From NCBI RefSeq assembly GCF_030247195.1, contig NC_080672.1, forward strand, positions 304,513,115-304,577,114: a DNA stretch of 64,000 nt. Direction: 5' to 3'. This document shows positions 35,001 to 50,000 of this stretch, piece by piece; the first letter of the stretch is position 1; every line of letters begins with the position of its first letter. The notes below the pieces were generated by a model. That model did no database searches, was not told where the DNA came from, and was given only the letters and a program-made list of their open reading frames with translations. Both the position numbers and the translations under genes were made by a program. Origin of the DNA: Topomyia yanbarensis. Taxonomy: Eukaryota > Arthropoda > Insecta > Diptera > Culicidae.

Positions 35001-38000
35001 CAAATGTGAGGTTGGAGTCTAAGATTACGTCAAAATCATCGTACAATTTTACGTTTTCCTGCAAGTCGGTTTCCTAAGTGTATTTCTTTTGACATGTTTC
35101 TGCTGAAGCTTATTGAGTTACATTTCTTTATGTTAAGGTGAGTTGATTTTTGCTATACCAGATGTGGAATAGAATGATTTCGTTTTGGAATATTTCATCG
35201 CATTTGGCTTTTCTTTTTTCCATGAAAAGTTTCATGTCGTCTGCATCTAAAAGCACGTTTAGATGTTTGAGTATAAAGCAAGGTATAAAGGCATTGTCAT
35301 TCATGTATAAAATAAAAAGAAGGCCTAAGTGAAAACCCTGGGGTACGCTAGAGGTGACAAGAATTGGTTCCGAGATTCTGAAAGTGAACTGGTTGTTCGC
35401 GTTTCGTTAAGGGCCAGCTTTTTTTAAAAAATTTCCACTAGTATGGTATGGTAGTATTGATGTTATCCGATTTTGATGAAAATTTCAGTGTTTTTTGTGC
35501 ATATGTATGATGGATTTTGGTCAAATATTAGAATCCTACTATGAGGAGAAGAAAACCATAGCTAGCAGAAATTTAAAAATTTCTCTAACTATGGTTTAAC
35601 TTGATGAAAGCTAATCCGGTTTAATTTTTCTAAAAAGTTACCAGTTAAAAGTCCTAATTGTTAGTTTGAAACCTCAGCTACATTTGGTGCTATAAAAGGT
35701 TGATTTGCACCAATCAATGGCAGCGCTAGGCGATCATTTGCAAACCTCTACGTTTTTCCATCCTTTTACAATGTAGGGGTAATTCGGACCTCCGTACGGG
35801 GCAATTCAGACCGCCATTTTTGTTTAATTTTTTTACAATGGAATTATGTTTACCTATGAAATATTTATAAGAAACACTTCTTAAGAAGCAAAAAAATAAA
35901 TTGCTTTACAAAAACATAATCTGGTGTGTCACAGCTGTCGATTGGTGACCCATGTATTTTCTTTGATGTGGCTTGTGCAGTAGTGTGCACAACCGCAAGC
36001 CGCTGAACGGTGGTTTACGGAATAGAGGGTACGAATAGCCCCGTAAGCTCATAACGCACAAAAGTGGTAGGCGTCTCGAAAATGTCGATGTTTTCACCCA
36101 AACAAAAATCAAACCAAAACACTTACCTTTTATTTTTTCACTTTTATTTGTTGCTTGAATCATGGTTTTTTGACATTAAAAATGTCTTACTCCACTATCT
36201 GGGGCTAGGTGTCATTCTAAAATCTAAACTATCTCCCATGTAACGAAACTATGTAAGGTTTACACGCTTATAACTCCGATATTACTAGATGGATTTTAAT
36301 CATTCATACACCAACCGATTCAGAAACACCTAACTTAAATATTGGTAATAATTTAATATCTCCCCAATAAAAGTAGACTTTTGGAAATTGGTAAAAGTAA
36401 AAAGTTCACGAAAAACGGGAAAATTACCATTCGTGAGGCAGATTTCTCAGACACAGCCGTCAAGAGAGGGCAGCTTAGTTGCTCAATGAAACACGAAAAG
36501 TCATAAATAGAAGCAACGCATGTCCGTTTAAATCAGTTGTTGCTCTTATTCCATAGGAGCAACATCGTCTCCGGGCGATGCAATAAGCGCTATCGATTTT
36601 CGGTAACGTTGGCATTTGCACACACTCGCACCTAAGTGTTAGTGTGTGCAAATATACTGTTAGTTTATAAATAGAGGTGACGCGTACCCGTTTGAATCAG
36701 TTTTTGTTCTTATGTCGAACGGGTAAGATTATGGCTGCAGCGTCTGGGCACTACAATAAGCGGTAGACGCTATGCATTTTCGGCAACGGTGGTCGTGTGC
36801 GGATTTTTTGGGTACCAGCACGGTGTCACAGAATGATTTGCAAAGTGGGTGGGCGGGGTGGTTTGTATTTAATTCAATACGGCGTGTGCTGCTTAAGAGT
36901 GTTGCGTTTGAAAAAAATATATTTATTTTTATGCATGCGTGTGCGTTGTAACTTGTTAATCCATGTTTACGGCGCTTTGTAGCTGCGTAGGGTAAAGAGC
37001 CTATTGGTTTTCATATTTCGGTTATATGTTTTTTATCAGTAAGGCATCTGACAACGTGCTTCTGTAGTTATTGCACTGTTCAGCAGCGTAGTATTTTATA
37101 TAGGAGAGTACACTCAGGTTTCTTTACGCGGATTTTGAAATTTACGCGGTTTTCATTAACGCGTTTTTTTAAATTTACGCGGTTTTCATTTACACGGCCT
37201 GTATCCCCTGCGTGAAAAATCCGAGTGTAATTGCATCGGAAACAATCACATTCCCAGCAGAACTTTTTGTTTTCTAATTTCAAACACTTTTGTTTCGTAG
37301 TGCACACAACGGAAAATTTTAAAACAGAACTAACCGTCTCAGCAGCAGTTGAAGCAGGTGTTCTTTTTCGATTCAAATTCAAGCCATGTCTTAAGCGTTA
37401 CTGGACTTAAAATTGTTTTCCCAGTTTATCCAGTCAGAATATCTGTCCTACCCTATGAATTTAAAACACAGTTCTAATTGCGTTTTAAAGTATACAACAA
37501 ATAGAACGGTTGGGTATAATAATTTAAATTTTAAAATAAATCTGTTTTAAATTATGAAACAAACAGCTGTACCGAAGATATAATTATGTCAGTCCTATTA
37601 CCACATAAAACACCTATATAACATAAAACGCTGCAGAATTGGTTTAATAATACAATGTTTACACTACAGAGTTATAACACGTTTTAATAATTAGCAACAA
37701 GAAAAATGTCACCAAGATAGCATGAAAACCCGTTTTAACTGGTAGTGCGAACGTTGCATAACAACGTAATTTATCAAATCATTTCATTTTTTCCACCACT
37801 AATCGATCAAGAAATACTTAAACTTAAGATTGTTTACTTAAGTTCATTAGTACATTATTGAAAATTTAAATGGAAAATGAAATTTTATATTTACTGGAGA
37901 ATCTGTATATTTCCATTGGCGGGCGTGGGCTTCCTCATCACAGCTCTCAATATGGAACTTTTCTTTTGAATATATTTTCTGGACAGACCAGCCTATTTTT

Positions 38001-41000
38001 ACTAGATGGATCAGCCAAATAATGCCAATCACCTAGTGAGATACTTGATTAATTAATAGATTACCGTTAAAAGACCTTCAATAAATTATGTTTTGATGGG
38101 GAGGGTATATAGCAAATTGTAACATATGAAAACAAGCGAGTGAACAAGAACGTGAGTCGATATGTGTGATGGATAAAATTCATTTGCACGCTCTTGAAAA
38201 AAGCTACATTTTTAATGTCACCGTGGTCGTGTCCTGTACACAACCCTTTAATTTTTTCATTATAATGATCTTTGTTTTGAGAATGGCAAAACAACGAAAT
38301 ATGTTGTATCTCCTTTCTACAAAGAACAAAGAATCAAATTCAGCTCTCAAAATTAATGTTTCAGGATAGCGGTTCCACGAATGTGTAAAATAGTCAAAAA
38401 GTCTTGCAATTTTCTAAGAAATCTAGGGGGTTCGAATTACCCCCACTGTCATAATAGCCCCGGGTTCCCCTACTGTTTTGATTTGTAAATTTGTAATAGA
38501 TGCATTAAAAGGCATTATTATTTTAGCTTGACCAGTTTGAAAACGTTAGGGGAGAGTGAGGACACTTGATCCTTGGGGATATTTGATTCTCCTTCCATAT
38601 CGCATAATCTAAACACAAAAAGTAATCACATTATAAAAAGAAAATGACATATTTGGTAGTTTATGATGTTTAAAAAACAAAAAGTTGTATCATATTTTTG
38701 AAAATATAGGTTAAAATTCATCTTGAAGATCTTTTTACGATTTTTTTGAACGATTGTATGAGTTCGTCGGACAAATTATTTATGAATATTTTCAACTACA
38801 ATTACTTTATAAAAACTTTTGTCTAGAAAAACACGTTTTTCGAAGAAATAGTTACAGTTGGTTAGCTTTAGAGATGGGCGAAACAGTTCACTTCGAAGAA
38901 CCATTCCCGACTGAACAGTTCTGTAAAAAGAACTAGTTCAGATGAACCGTTCTTCCGTTCAGCTGATATTTTACTTGTATCTAGCGAATGTCTCTCAAAA
39001 CATTCGATTCTTGGAGAGGAACCAAACAGATGCTGCCCAAACTATTATACCCCTGTATGCTTAACAAGTTCATCAAGGGTAGCGATTTCTTCATGATGTA
39101 TAACTAGAGAAATAGAGAATGTGATGAGTCGTTCGCTTGTGAGTCGTTCTTCGCCGGTTCCATTCTGGGAGAGCACAGAGAGCGGTTTGTGGGACGGCAA
39201 GTCGGTTCATTTTCATTCGTTCGCCTAAAAATCGATCCGAGAAATTCGCCAAACGGCTTTGGGTCAGGTTCAGTTCATTCGCTTTGAAGAGAATTGAGAA
39301 CTACCGTTCTTATAAAAAGAACTTCCGTTCGCTCATTCTCTTCGAAGAACCAGTTCACTTGAACCGTTCGCGAACGAATGGCCCATCTCTAGTTAGCTTA
39401 ACTTTCGTTTATATTAGTAATAGTGTGCTCTGTTTGTTTAGCCCTAGTAGGCAGGGGATCAAGTTACCACACGTTTTTACAAAAACTTCATTTTGACATG
39501 ATTTTCAAAACTGTTCATATTACTGACAGGACATGGTATCTGGATTTACATATTATTCACAGCTCTAACAATTTTAATTGACTGCAAAATGACGATATAT
39601 GCATTCAAAATTTTTATTTCATTTAAAAGTTATGCGAAAAAAACAAAAGTGGGATCAAGTGTACCCACTCTCCCCTATGGCTCTTTGCAACAACCTTATT
39701 GAGGGTAGGTTTGTATGGATGAATTTTAGAGTAAACTTAGGATTATAAACTTATGGTAATAACTGTTTAGCGAGTCTGGAAATTCGCGAAACATTACTTC
39801 TGTTGCTGATTCTACGTATTTTCATAATATATTTTTACACGGGGCTCCTGTCCGTCTAATAAACGCTGAAATTTTCATCAAAATCGGAGCACATCAATAC
39901 GTCCTCTTTAACAAAGGGACGCCACCTTTTGAAAAACTGGCTCTAAAGGGGGTCTTCTTGTTGTTAACACGCATTTATAGCATCTACTCGAACTACTCGA
40001 GATATTTTATTACGTTTTTTTCTGCTTTGTTGGTCAACTCCTTTTTTATATTTTTATTTAAAGTATTTATATATGTACAACGCTGCGGTTGTGTGTGATC
40101 GCGCTTTAGAGGCTTGGTATGATCACTGGGCGGCAGTCCCAAGGGTTGCAGGTTTGAATCCTGCCTCTGGAGGGATTTTTTTCACATAATTACTTTCACT
40201 TAACAGGCCATTTTAATCTGTTTTCCCCGTTGTATACCACCAAAAGGTTCTAAATGAGGTGTTGGCATTTACGTCAAAAATCAAAAAGAAATGAGTTATT
40301 TGATAAAACGAACCAAGCTAACATCCCTAGCTAAAAGTGTAAAACCCCTACCTGAGCAGCTTATGAAACGTCCGAAGAAGAACGCGGTCAACAACAGAAC
40401 CAAATGGACGTGCTCAGTGTAGGAAATTTATTGAAAAACGTAACATCAACATAGTTTTTTTGTTTAATTTTTGTTTGATATGTTTGCGAAAATCTAAAAA
40501 TTCTTAGTAGAAGCATCTATGTATAGTATCGAAGACTACATATTAAGAAGACTGATATCTCTTTCCTTCCCCCATACAAACGAGAAGCGACAGAGGTTAC
40601 ATCACCTCTTTTGTATGAAGGTAGTGTAAATGTAAAAGTGTATGTGTGTGTGTGCATCACTATGGGAAGTACCACCTTTACCCGCAAGTGGCGTTGTTGT
40701 TACTAGGTTTGTTCCAGTACCAGGAGAAACTGGAAGTATTCCGGAGCAAACAGGGAGAAAATCGTTCTTGTACTATCTTCTCTTTTTTCTTCTTCTGGTG
40801 CAAACCGGAGTGAAAAGGAGCAAGAAATTTTTGCTCCGGAGCAACAGGGAGTAACTTCCATGTACTGGAACCAAACCTACTGTCTCCAGATTCTGGACAG
40901 AGTTGCCAGTCTTCTTGATATGTAGTCTTCGGTAGTATGTAGAGTATACCGGGCAGGTAAACATAGAATCCGAGTAGTGATTAACCCTACAACGGTTCGT

Positions 41001-44000
41001 GACTTTTTCTATACCCAAACAGTTTATGGGGTACATTTGTACCCCAGAACTAAAATCGCTCCTACATATGCCAAATTTTAATTAAATTTATAATTAAATT
41101 GGGTTTTATTCTAAAATAATTCGTATAGCATTCTTTTCAAAAATATTCGTGTTTTGTTTATGTTATTATGTAATATTTCATTTTTTATAGAACAAGTCTT
41201 CAAAATACGTCAAAATTCCCTTTTTCCTTAATATTGCTATAACTCCGGTAGTTTATAACCGATTTTGACCATATATACGGCGTTGTGAAGATTATTAAAT
41301 TGCATTTTGAACAAGTAGTCAATTATTCAAAAACCGATAAAGAAGTGTATTTATTACGATGCATTTTAGAACACCAAACGCCAATACAAACAGTAAAAGT
41401 ACAACAATATGCAGTAACGGAGATAAAACAGGAAGGCGTCGCAGAGACAGGCAGGCCCGATGAGAGGGGGAGGCAGCCAGGGCAATTGCCCTGGGGTCCG
41501 GGTCGTATTTGGGGGCCCGCGTTTTTACCCGGAAGATTGGCGAACACGTTCGGTATTCATAGAAGAGCAAAAAAAAATAGCAATAGTCATTTCTTTTTAA
41601 TCATACGCCTTTTTAAATGGCGAAAGCGTAAAAAAAAAAACTTCATTTGATAGTTGACATTTGTTAAACCAAACGTTCTTAAGGGAGTTGTCTACTTGGT
41701 GTACAAGTTTAAAATACGAGTTTTATTTCTTGAATCGACGGAATACACTACAAAATATTGAGAAGCCATTTCAAAGTATTTTCGAAGAAAGCACTAGAGT
41801 GTCAAACAGAAATGTGAGCCAACGGACAAACGCATCCGTCCTCTTCCACGTTCGCTTCATTGCTGATGGTGCCGGTTGTTGGCTTGGAGTCATTGGGCGT
41901 GATTGCTGTTGAGTGAATATTTGTTGCTATCAGACCCGTAGGTATTTGTTTTGTAGCCGTTTGTGGTTTAGCATAAGATAACGGTGTGCTGTTTACGGTT
42001 ATAGTAGGTGGGCTTTTCTTAACTGCTTTTGCACAAAGTTTTCCGTGGTGCAGTGTCTTTTTGTAGAATTCGCGCATATGAATTTACCATGGTTGCATAA
42101 CCAGTATTGTCTGATGAAACGTCCCATTTTCGGATGATCCGCATAAATGGTTACGTATGAAAAAGTTGGTTTATGCGGAAGCATTTTCACTACAAGAACA
42201 ACGTTAGGGACACCCGGGAAAATGCGAAGTTGCAGCTCTTATGGAAGCCACTTCTCCGTATCTTGACATAAATTTGTTAATCACGACGTCACGCGTGGGT
42301 AGATAATTCGTGTAAGCACATCTCTCTAGAGCCCTTGCCTATATATACGGGGATGATGTTAACGTGGCAGCTTTCGTTGGTATACTGTTGCGCGAAACAA
42401 ACGATGTTTGATATGGTGCACATGCAAGGCTTTAACTTCTCCCGGATTGAGCACAATCTGCATATTTAGTAATTGTGTTACTTTTCGAGTAGCTGGTCTT
42501 ACAGGACATTTCCAAAAATCAATAGCAACACAATTCGTCTGCAGTCATTTTGGCCGTGTATCTATAGCGGAACAATTTTTAGTTTCTACTTTGGGCGAGA
42601 TGAGAAGGTAGACTGACCTTAATTAACCGTTGATTAAAATGGATAATTTTTGCATTTTTGTATTTTTATAGCACGTTCAAGGGATTTTTCTTCTAAAAGT
42701 GCAATGTGTTGAGCTTGAACGGTGATTTTGGGCCTCATCAAAGATGCGTGTCTATAAGAACCTAATTATAATGTGCGAAATAAAGAAATCAAATGAGTTC
42801 AGTTCATCCAATAGCAGCAGTACTTTGTTGCCCACTGTGCTCGCAGTTGTTTAAGTTGTTGCGTCTTGTTATTGCGTTCTGTATCTATATTGCTGTCGGG
42901 TTCTACATATTCTCACAACATACCAAACCGGCTGCTGCGTTAGACATATCACATTGTTTATTAATTAAACCTGCATAAAATCTATTATTAGAAATGATTT
43001 TATTGGATTCAATATGAGATAAGCTTATGTAAATTGAAAATCCTTTTGATTTAATACTTTTAAATGAGAATTTCGAACTGATTCTTCTACCTTCTCATTT
43101 TGCTCACAACAAAAGCTAGAAATTGCTACCAGCAAATAAATCAATCCGTGTGTCGCTTTGTCTGCACAGTAGAAGCAAAATATCGTGTTCCAACCCAATA
43201 TGTCGAAAAATATGGGTTACGATTACAAGCAGAAAGTGGCCTATTGCGGGCAAACTGTATTCCTGTTTATTTTTAGAGACGGTCTTTATTAAAAGTATAA
43301 AGGGAGCTAAAGATGTCCAATGTTTACACCCTACAATTTCACCATGTTGGACATAGCGTACTGATTATGTTCCAGCTTCAATGCACCTAAAATGTAAAGC
43401 ATTAAATCTAGCACTATATCGACATATAGGATATAGACATCGTGCTAAGCTTTTGAAGATAAATGCTATCAAGCTTTTATAGAAAACTCTAAGTGCAAAT
43501 ATAGAATTTTCTTATACTGCTTTGAGACACTGAACAATAACAAATATACGTATGCGTCACCTAAACTCGTATGCCTTCATGTAATAAATGATGATGCAAT
43601 AAACTTAAAATCAAAATGCAAATTCTGCATGATTTTTCGAAAAAATGCAATTGCAAATATAATCCACGTTTGCGTAATTTCAACCAAACATCTAGGTAGA
43701 GTTGGCATTAAATCAAGTATACATGCAAATCTTTTTACAGCTCAGTGATCAAACGCGTATACCAAATTGAGACGAGGTTTTCGACTGCGGATCGAATCCC
43801 ATTTCTATAGGCACTAAATCGTCAATTTAAACAGTCGGCATGTCAAACGAAAGAAGCGAGGAAGGGTGGGTACGTTATCGAAAGATATTTTTTTCATTTA
43901 CTGTGTCGATAAAGAAGGGAATAATAAAGAAGAGTTACTTTTAAAAAACACGTCTCTGTGTTAACATTGCTAACAACTATTAAGGTGCTTCTGAACTAGC

Positions 44001-47000
44001 TCTATTCTGGCACACTATTTCGCTTTTTCCGACACTAAGTGTGCTTTAATGATCCCTATTGAACTATTAAACCGCAAAGAATATGTTTTGTACGCGAATA
44101 TAGAACATATCCCAAGCCATTAAATAATGGTTCGTGGTCTCTTGGGGATATTCCTTACCCTTAACCTAACCAATCCCCAATCCTTCCCATCAAGGAAATC
44201 ATGAAAGACGATTCATTGCAAGGCACAAATCTACGATCAACATTTGGAACGTACCATTTGAACTAGACGCCACTGATTCCTGAGTATCCGCTAATTGAAA
44301 AACTCGTAGCTATGGCAGTTTTACCCGATTTGGATACCACGGAATAAGAAGTTTTAGAAATTCACCTGTCTGGCATGCTATCTGTGGATGTGGCAAAATG
44401 AGTCAACCGGAGACTAATCGAAACCACGGACTCACGAGTTTCCCATGGCTGAAGAGGTACTATCTCATACTGAACTAGAGGGCTTAGGTTTAATAGGGCC
44501 CGGCAGTAATACAAGCCTTGGGGCCCGACGCGGCTCTCGACGGCCCTGGGGACACGTAGAGCCGTGTACAAAGTAAGTATGTTCCAGAGCCTGGGCTACA
44601 GAAGAAAACGAATCGAGTGGTGCGTGGTGTATATTATATACAAATCATTTTCACGAATGTGTTTTGCCTCTTTCATCCGCAAAGCAAAAATTACGATAAC
44701 GATCCAAGCGCATTTTCTAGTTACTTTGCTATACTAGTTTTATTAGATCAAATAACAGATTATATTGTTCAGCAACATTGAAGTTTATACAATTTCACAA
44801 AAGTTTCTCTCTTACTTTGTATTGACATTTTGCTTTAAAAAAGATATAATAAATTTGCTGAATCATGTACACATCACAAAACACTAACGTAAACGGTTTT
44901 TGGGATACATTTGTGCCCTAGACAAACAGATGCTTTTTAGTTGGACAATGGTCCAACTAGCGGAGGTCCATCTAAAAAGCGGTCCAGTTAAAATATGTCC
45001 AACCACCGAATCACGACTGTAACAGGGATTGCAAATAGCTCTGGGGTACAAATGTACCCCACAAAGCCGTTCTAGGGTTAATCGCGACTTGCACTTACAA
45101 ACTTAAAATTAGCTTATTGTGAACTAGAAAGCCATTTTTTCCGTACAATGTCAATTTTCTTATTGTTTCTGCACAAATAAGTCTGAATCATGTTCAGTAT
45201 ATTATGAACAGAGTAGTTTTCGTAGCTGAGTTTTTAACCCTAGAACGTAGCACTTACGTTTTCCACCCCAGAACATCGCACTGGGGTACAAACGTACCCC
45301 ACGCGTTTGATCGCAATTTTCTCAGGTAAACCTGCGAACAAATGAAATGTATAATGCATCATTTTCTTAACTTTTTACATTTCTTATAAAAGAAATGTAT
45401 AGAATTCGCTCAAACTTTCAAGATTTTTTCCGAGGCCCGGAGGGCCGAGTCTTATATACCAATCGACTCAGCTCGACGATTTGGGACAATTAAAACATCA
45501 ATTAAAACATAGTAACAGATTTGGGACAATGTCTGTGTGTGTGTATGTAACGGACAAATTCTCATTCGTGTTTCTCAGCAATGGCTGAACCGATCTTATC
45601 CAAACCAATTTCAAATGAAAGAACTAGAAAACAGTATGAACGCTATTAATTTGTTTTTGATTCTGATGCTTAGTTTCCAAGATATGAATGTTTGAATGCG
45701 TAAAAATGGCGTTTTTTTAAGTTTTTTTAAATTTTCTGCCGAAATTGACAATATAGAATAACAATTTATATGTTTTTGGATAGCTTTAACGAATACCTTT
45801 CGAACAAGCTATAGATTGTTGAAATCGGACTATTATCGAAAGAGATATTTAACATTAAATGCAGACGAAAGATTTTTATCATTTCCCATTGCCAGAAATA
45901 TGACCAAAAACATGTAATCTATTATTAACGCTAAAACGGCTTATTTTAGGTCAATAGTATCTTCGGAGAATTTAATGGAGGCAATACGCCCTTTCTTTTG
46001 GTATTGTGCTTTTGCTGATTAATCCCCCTATGAGTGAGATATTTTCACAAATTTTTGTGAAAGTGATTATATCGAAATGATGTCTTCAGCAAATTTGTAG
46101 CTCGTACTTTTGCGAATAACATTACTGAAGACTTCAAATATCTATTATGAATACTTTAAAAGTTATGGCTTGTTGTTTGAGGGTTACTCTTTGTCGCCTA
46201 TTTATTGTTCAATATAGTAATAATCCATTGAAATAAGCCAAACATTATTTCGATAAAACGAATTTTGTATTTCATTTTTCTCTCTACAACCGCTAGAAAT
46301 CATCATCGAACACTTCCAAGTTGTCTAGAAGGAACTTGATAACTTATCAGTGCAAAAATGTTCATTTGTACGAACCTTCTGACTGCATTTTTTCTAACTT
46401 ATAACCATCGGATCGATCTGAAACATATCGAAAAATGAAAGCGAAGTAAATAACTCCAAGCAACGGCGTAGCAAAGAGAAGGTTTTGGGGTTTAACACCA
46501 TACAACCCCCCCTCCACAATCAAAAAAAATATTGGATTGAAGTTGAAAATTTATTGATGCAGACTGATTTAATTCAATATTACAATACTAATTATCTGAT
46601 CCGTACATTGATAACCTGTTGTTGTAAACATCATGAGGACTTTTGATAAATTGTCGGAATGGGGTCCTGATATGTAACTGATCTATTGGTCTTGATTTCA
46701 CAGTTGTCTAATAGCATCAATATCAAATTCCTGCCTGAAAACATTCCAATAGAAAATTCCAGAGTTCTGTAATCATTCATAATCCTCAGATTTCGTTTCA
46801 AATTGAACTCGCTTTTGTAGAGATGTACTGTAATAAGGGTCTTTATTTAATAGGAAGCGAAGTTAAAATTGATTTAATGTCTATGAAACATAGAACTACT
46901 CACCAAAAAAAAATGCATAACTTTCAACATTTGCTAAAAATGTTTTTGCCTTTCTCGTTCACTCTAAAATTCGTCAATCTAATCCCGACCCGGAGGGCCT

Positions 47001-50000
47001 AGTATCATAAGCCAATCGACTGAGTTCGTCGAGATCGGAAAATGTCTCTGTGTGTATGTATGTGTGTGTATGTGGAAAAAACTGTGACCTCTGTTTCTCA
47101 GAGATGGCTGGCCCGATTTGTACAAAGTTAGTCTCAAATTAAAGGTACAACCTTCCCATGGGCTACTATTGAATTTTTTATTGATTGGACTTCCAGTTCC
47201 GGAGTTACGAGTTGAAGAGTGCAATCACACAGCAAATTCCCATATAAACTTAAATGAAAAATTTTCAAAATCAAATTTGTATTTTTGATGCCAAATGACT
47301 TTAAAATGCATGAAACATTGAGATGTTTGACAGAAATTGACTTTTTTGGACTTTGGTACATTTTTGCCTTTCTCATATAGAAAGGTTGTGCAATCACTCT
47401 TAAAATCGTCAATCATACCGGCCTAGACTAAAATTTCTTAACAAGTTGAAAATTTTCGGCAGGACCTGGACCTCCCGGATCTTTCTCAATGATCCGCCGC
47501 TGGTTTCAAGCGATGTTTCAGTATCACATAGTATCTCAAGATCGTGGCTGTCGATCCATTGTATGTATGTGCAAATCGTACATGTAATATTCATTTCCAC
47601 CATTGTATTGAACATAACCAGCCATGGAATCGTAGTCTGGACAAATGAGACGAGCACAATTGCACCACTAGGTGGATTAAAACAGGTTTTATTTTGGGAA
47701 TGCGTCGAGTTAAGACGAAAACGTAATATGATTAATAACGAGGATAACACTTTCCGAATGTACAGAGAAATTTATGAAAAATGACGATTTCCGTTCGACT
47801 CTAGCAGGTTCTGATCGATTTTGATGAGCATTTGATTTTTGTTGTATGACCAATTATATGTATAGGTCAAATGTTTAAAAACAGTAATTTAAGGTCAAGA
47901 TAGCATCATTTTGAAACCGCGAATTTCGGAGGTTTAGTATCTTCGATGAGTTTTACAAAATTCTGCATAATTTTAAAACTTCAAAAATTACAGTTTCGGA
48001 ATTATACCGTTTGGACAGTATGATCGATTTTCACCAAACCCCCACCAAACCGAATTTCTGGCTACACCGCTGACTTCAAGTAAGTAGAAACAAAGTCGTT
48101 CGGCACTCGTTCACAAGAAACTTCTTCGAATGCTGAATATCTATTATAAAACATTGAAACCCCGATTTTATCAGCTAAATATGAACATATGTTTGACGGG
48201 TTCTAGCAGATGAACAAGACTGAATTCGAGTAAATCCTTTCTTGAGCATGTTTTCCTTATCATGAAGATGGAAATATGCAAAAATGAAAAGTTCATCATA
48301 ATCAGAAATAGTTATCAGATTACATCAAAAGACGGGAAGAATATTTTACCAGCTTCAGTTTATTATAAAGAAAAAAATTGCCCGATTTAGTCAATGTCCC
48401 CATTTTGTCAGCCTAAAATACGCCATGAGACTGATAAAAATGGGTCTTTATTGTATGTATTATGCACTGTGTTTCACATTAATAGGTACATTTCATTTTT
48501 GGAGATTTTTTATTGCATCGAACTACAATTTTTAGGTAGTTTTCAAGGGGTTATTTTATAGATTTGTTCCAAAATTTGGCGAACCTATTCCAATTCGTAT
48601 ACCAATTAATTGGTATACTTAAGGGTTTATATGTTGCAGATAGAGAAAATACTGAAATTTTCAGCTTTTTTCCTACACAATATTACGAAAGCTTATTAAA
48701 CAATTTTTCCTAAAAAGTTTGTGAAAATTATAAACTATTTGAAATTTTTTAATAGTTTAATTTTTTATTTAACCGTGATTTTTTAATAAATAGTGACCAT
48801 CGCTTCACAACGTAGTCTATTTTTCATGGCTTGCGGTGAGCACGATCTCTCGAATTGCTGAACTGAAAATTATGGAATAAAAATTAATTTTTAGTATTCT
48901 ATACAGATTTAACTCGCCGCGCAGATGGCTCTGAATTAGACCCGCTGGTGCCCTAAGACGATTTCGCTAGATTTTCAGAGCACTGTGCACCCAGTGCATT
49001 AACGCAAGTGACGGAAGGTTATCGAAAAGTTTCGTGAAAATGAAAATTCCAGTAATGATGATGATTTTCCCAAACGGTTCGTTTTCGTTAGGTTTTTATT
49101 TGTTCTTTGGCTTTAGGATTAGCGATAATAATTCAAATCAAGGATACTACTGGGAAGTCACCTTTAGAAAAAGTTGATGTCGAAGTAAAATTTGAAACTA
49201 TGCGCGCATGCACTTCAGTGATAGCGTGATATCAGGAGCTGCGATTTCATTTCAACGCTTTTTTTGTGAAAAGGGCGATACTTACAAATGTAAACGTAAG
49301 GCTTTTTTCATACATGCGAATGAGGGCTTTAAACGCAACAAATTAACCTAAAAATTTGGATTCTACGATATTGCTTTCTTAAACTATAGCAAAAAATACA
49401 ACGGGCGAAACTGTATTTTTGTTTGTTTATTTAAAGTTTCGCCCTCCAAGCTCCATGCAAACAAGCAGGGCGATACTTTTTTTGCTAGCAGTTTAGAGGC
49501 GAAACTGTTACTTTCCTTTTTTTAGGATTATCAAGCTGATACCAGCTGTAAATAGTAACAATGATCTCTATTGAAAAAAACCCGGACGAAATCGGTGGTG
49601 TAAAACGGTAGTTATTGTAAAAAAACGTAAGGGCGATACTTCAACGCTGATAGGTGGAACCGAAAAAGTAAACAATCGCCAAAGGGGCGATACTATCATT
49701 TTGTCAATTTCAATAGCAAAAACAAATTTTAATTTAATAATTTCAAATACTTTATGAAGTTTTGGGTTTCGATCACTGAATCATGCAATCTAGGATGTAA
49801 AAAAACACAATAGTTCTTAAATAGGAAATAAAACCAAGTCTGGAAATATTCACTGTTGATTTTCTTTGAATGGTATCACTGCTAGTATCGCCCTTTTCAA
49901 GAAAAAGCGTTGATTTTTTAGTTCTCAGTCGCGTTGGAAATTTGGGTAAAGTATCAACTTCAAATCGATTCAAAAAAAAAATCGATTTTTTTGGCTCAGT

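Noticed and set aside
35775..38470. A single large element bounded by TAGGGG blocks
   Set aside because: The two end blocks match only over a few bases and no target duplication is seen.
40105..40175. Functional tRNA gene
   Set aside because: The T-arm is good but the acceptor relies on wobble pairs and no 5-bp anticodon stem with a 7-base loop can be drawn.
41802..42190. THAP/P-element transposase on the minus strand
   Set aside because: Two overlapping frames have suggestive Cys/His and Lys-rich residues, but the C2CH spacing and the AVPTIF-type end of THAP are not there.
43740..43805. Second tRNA-like segment (GCTCAGTGATC with GGATCGAATCCC)
   Set aside because: Box A and box B words are present but the arms do not pair; at most a SINE relic.
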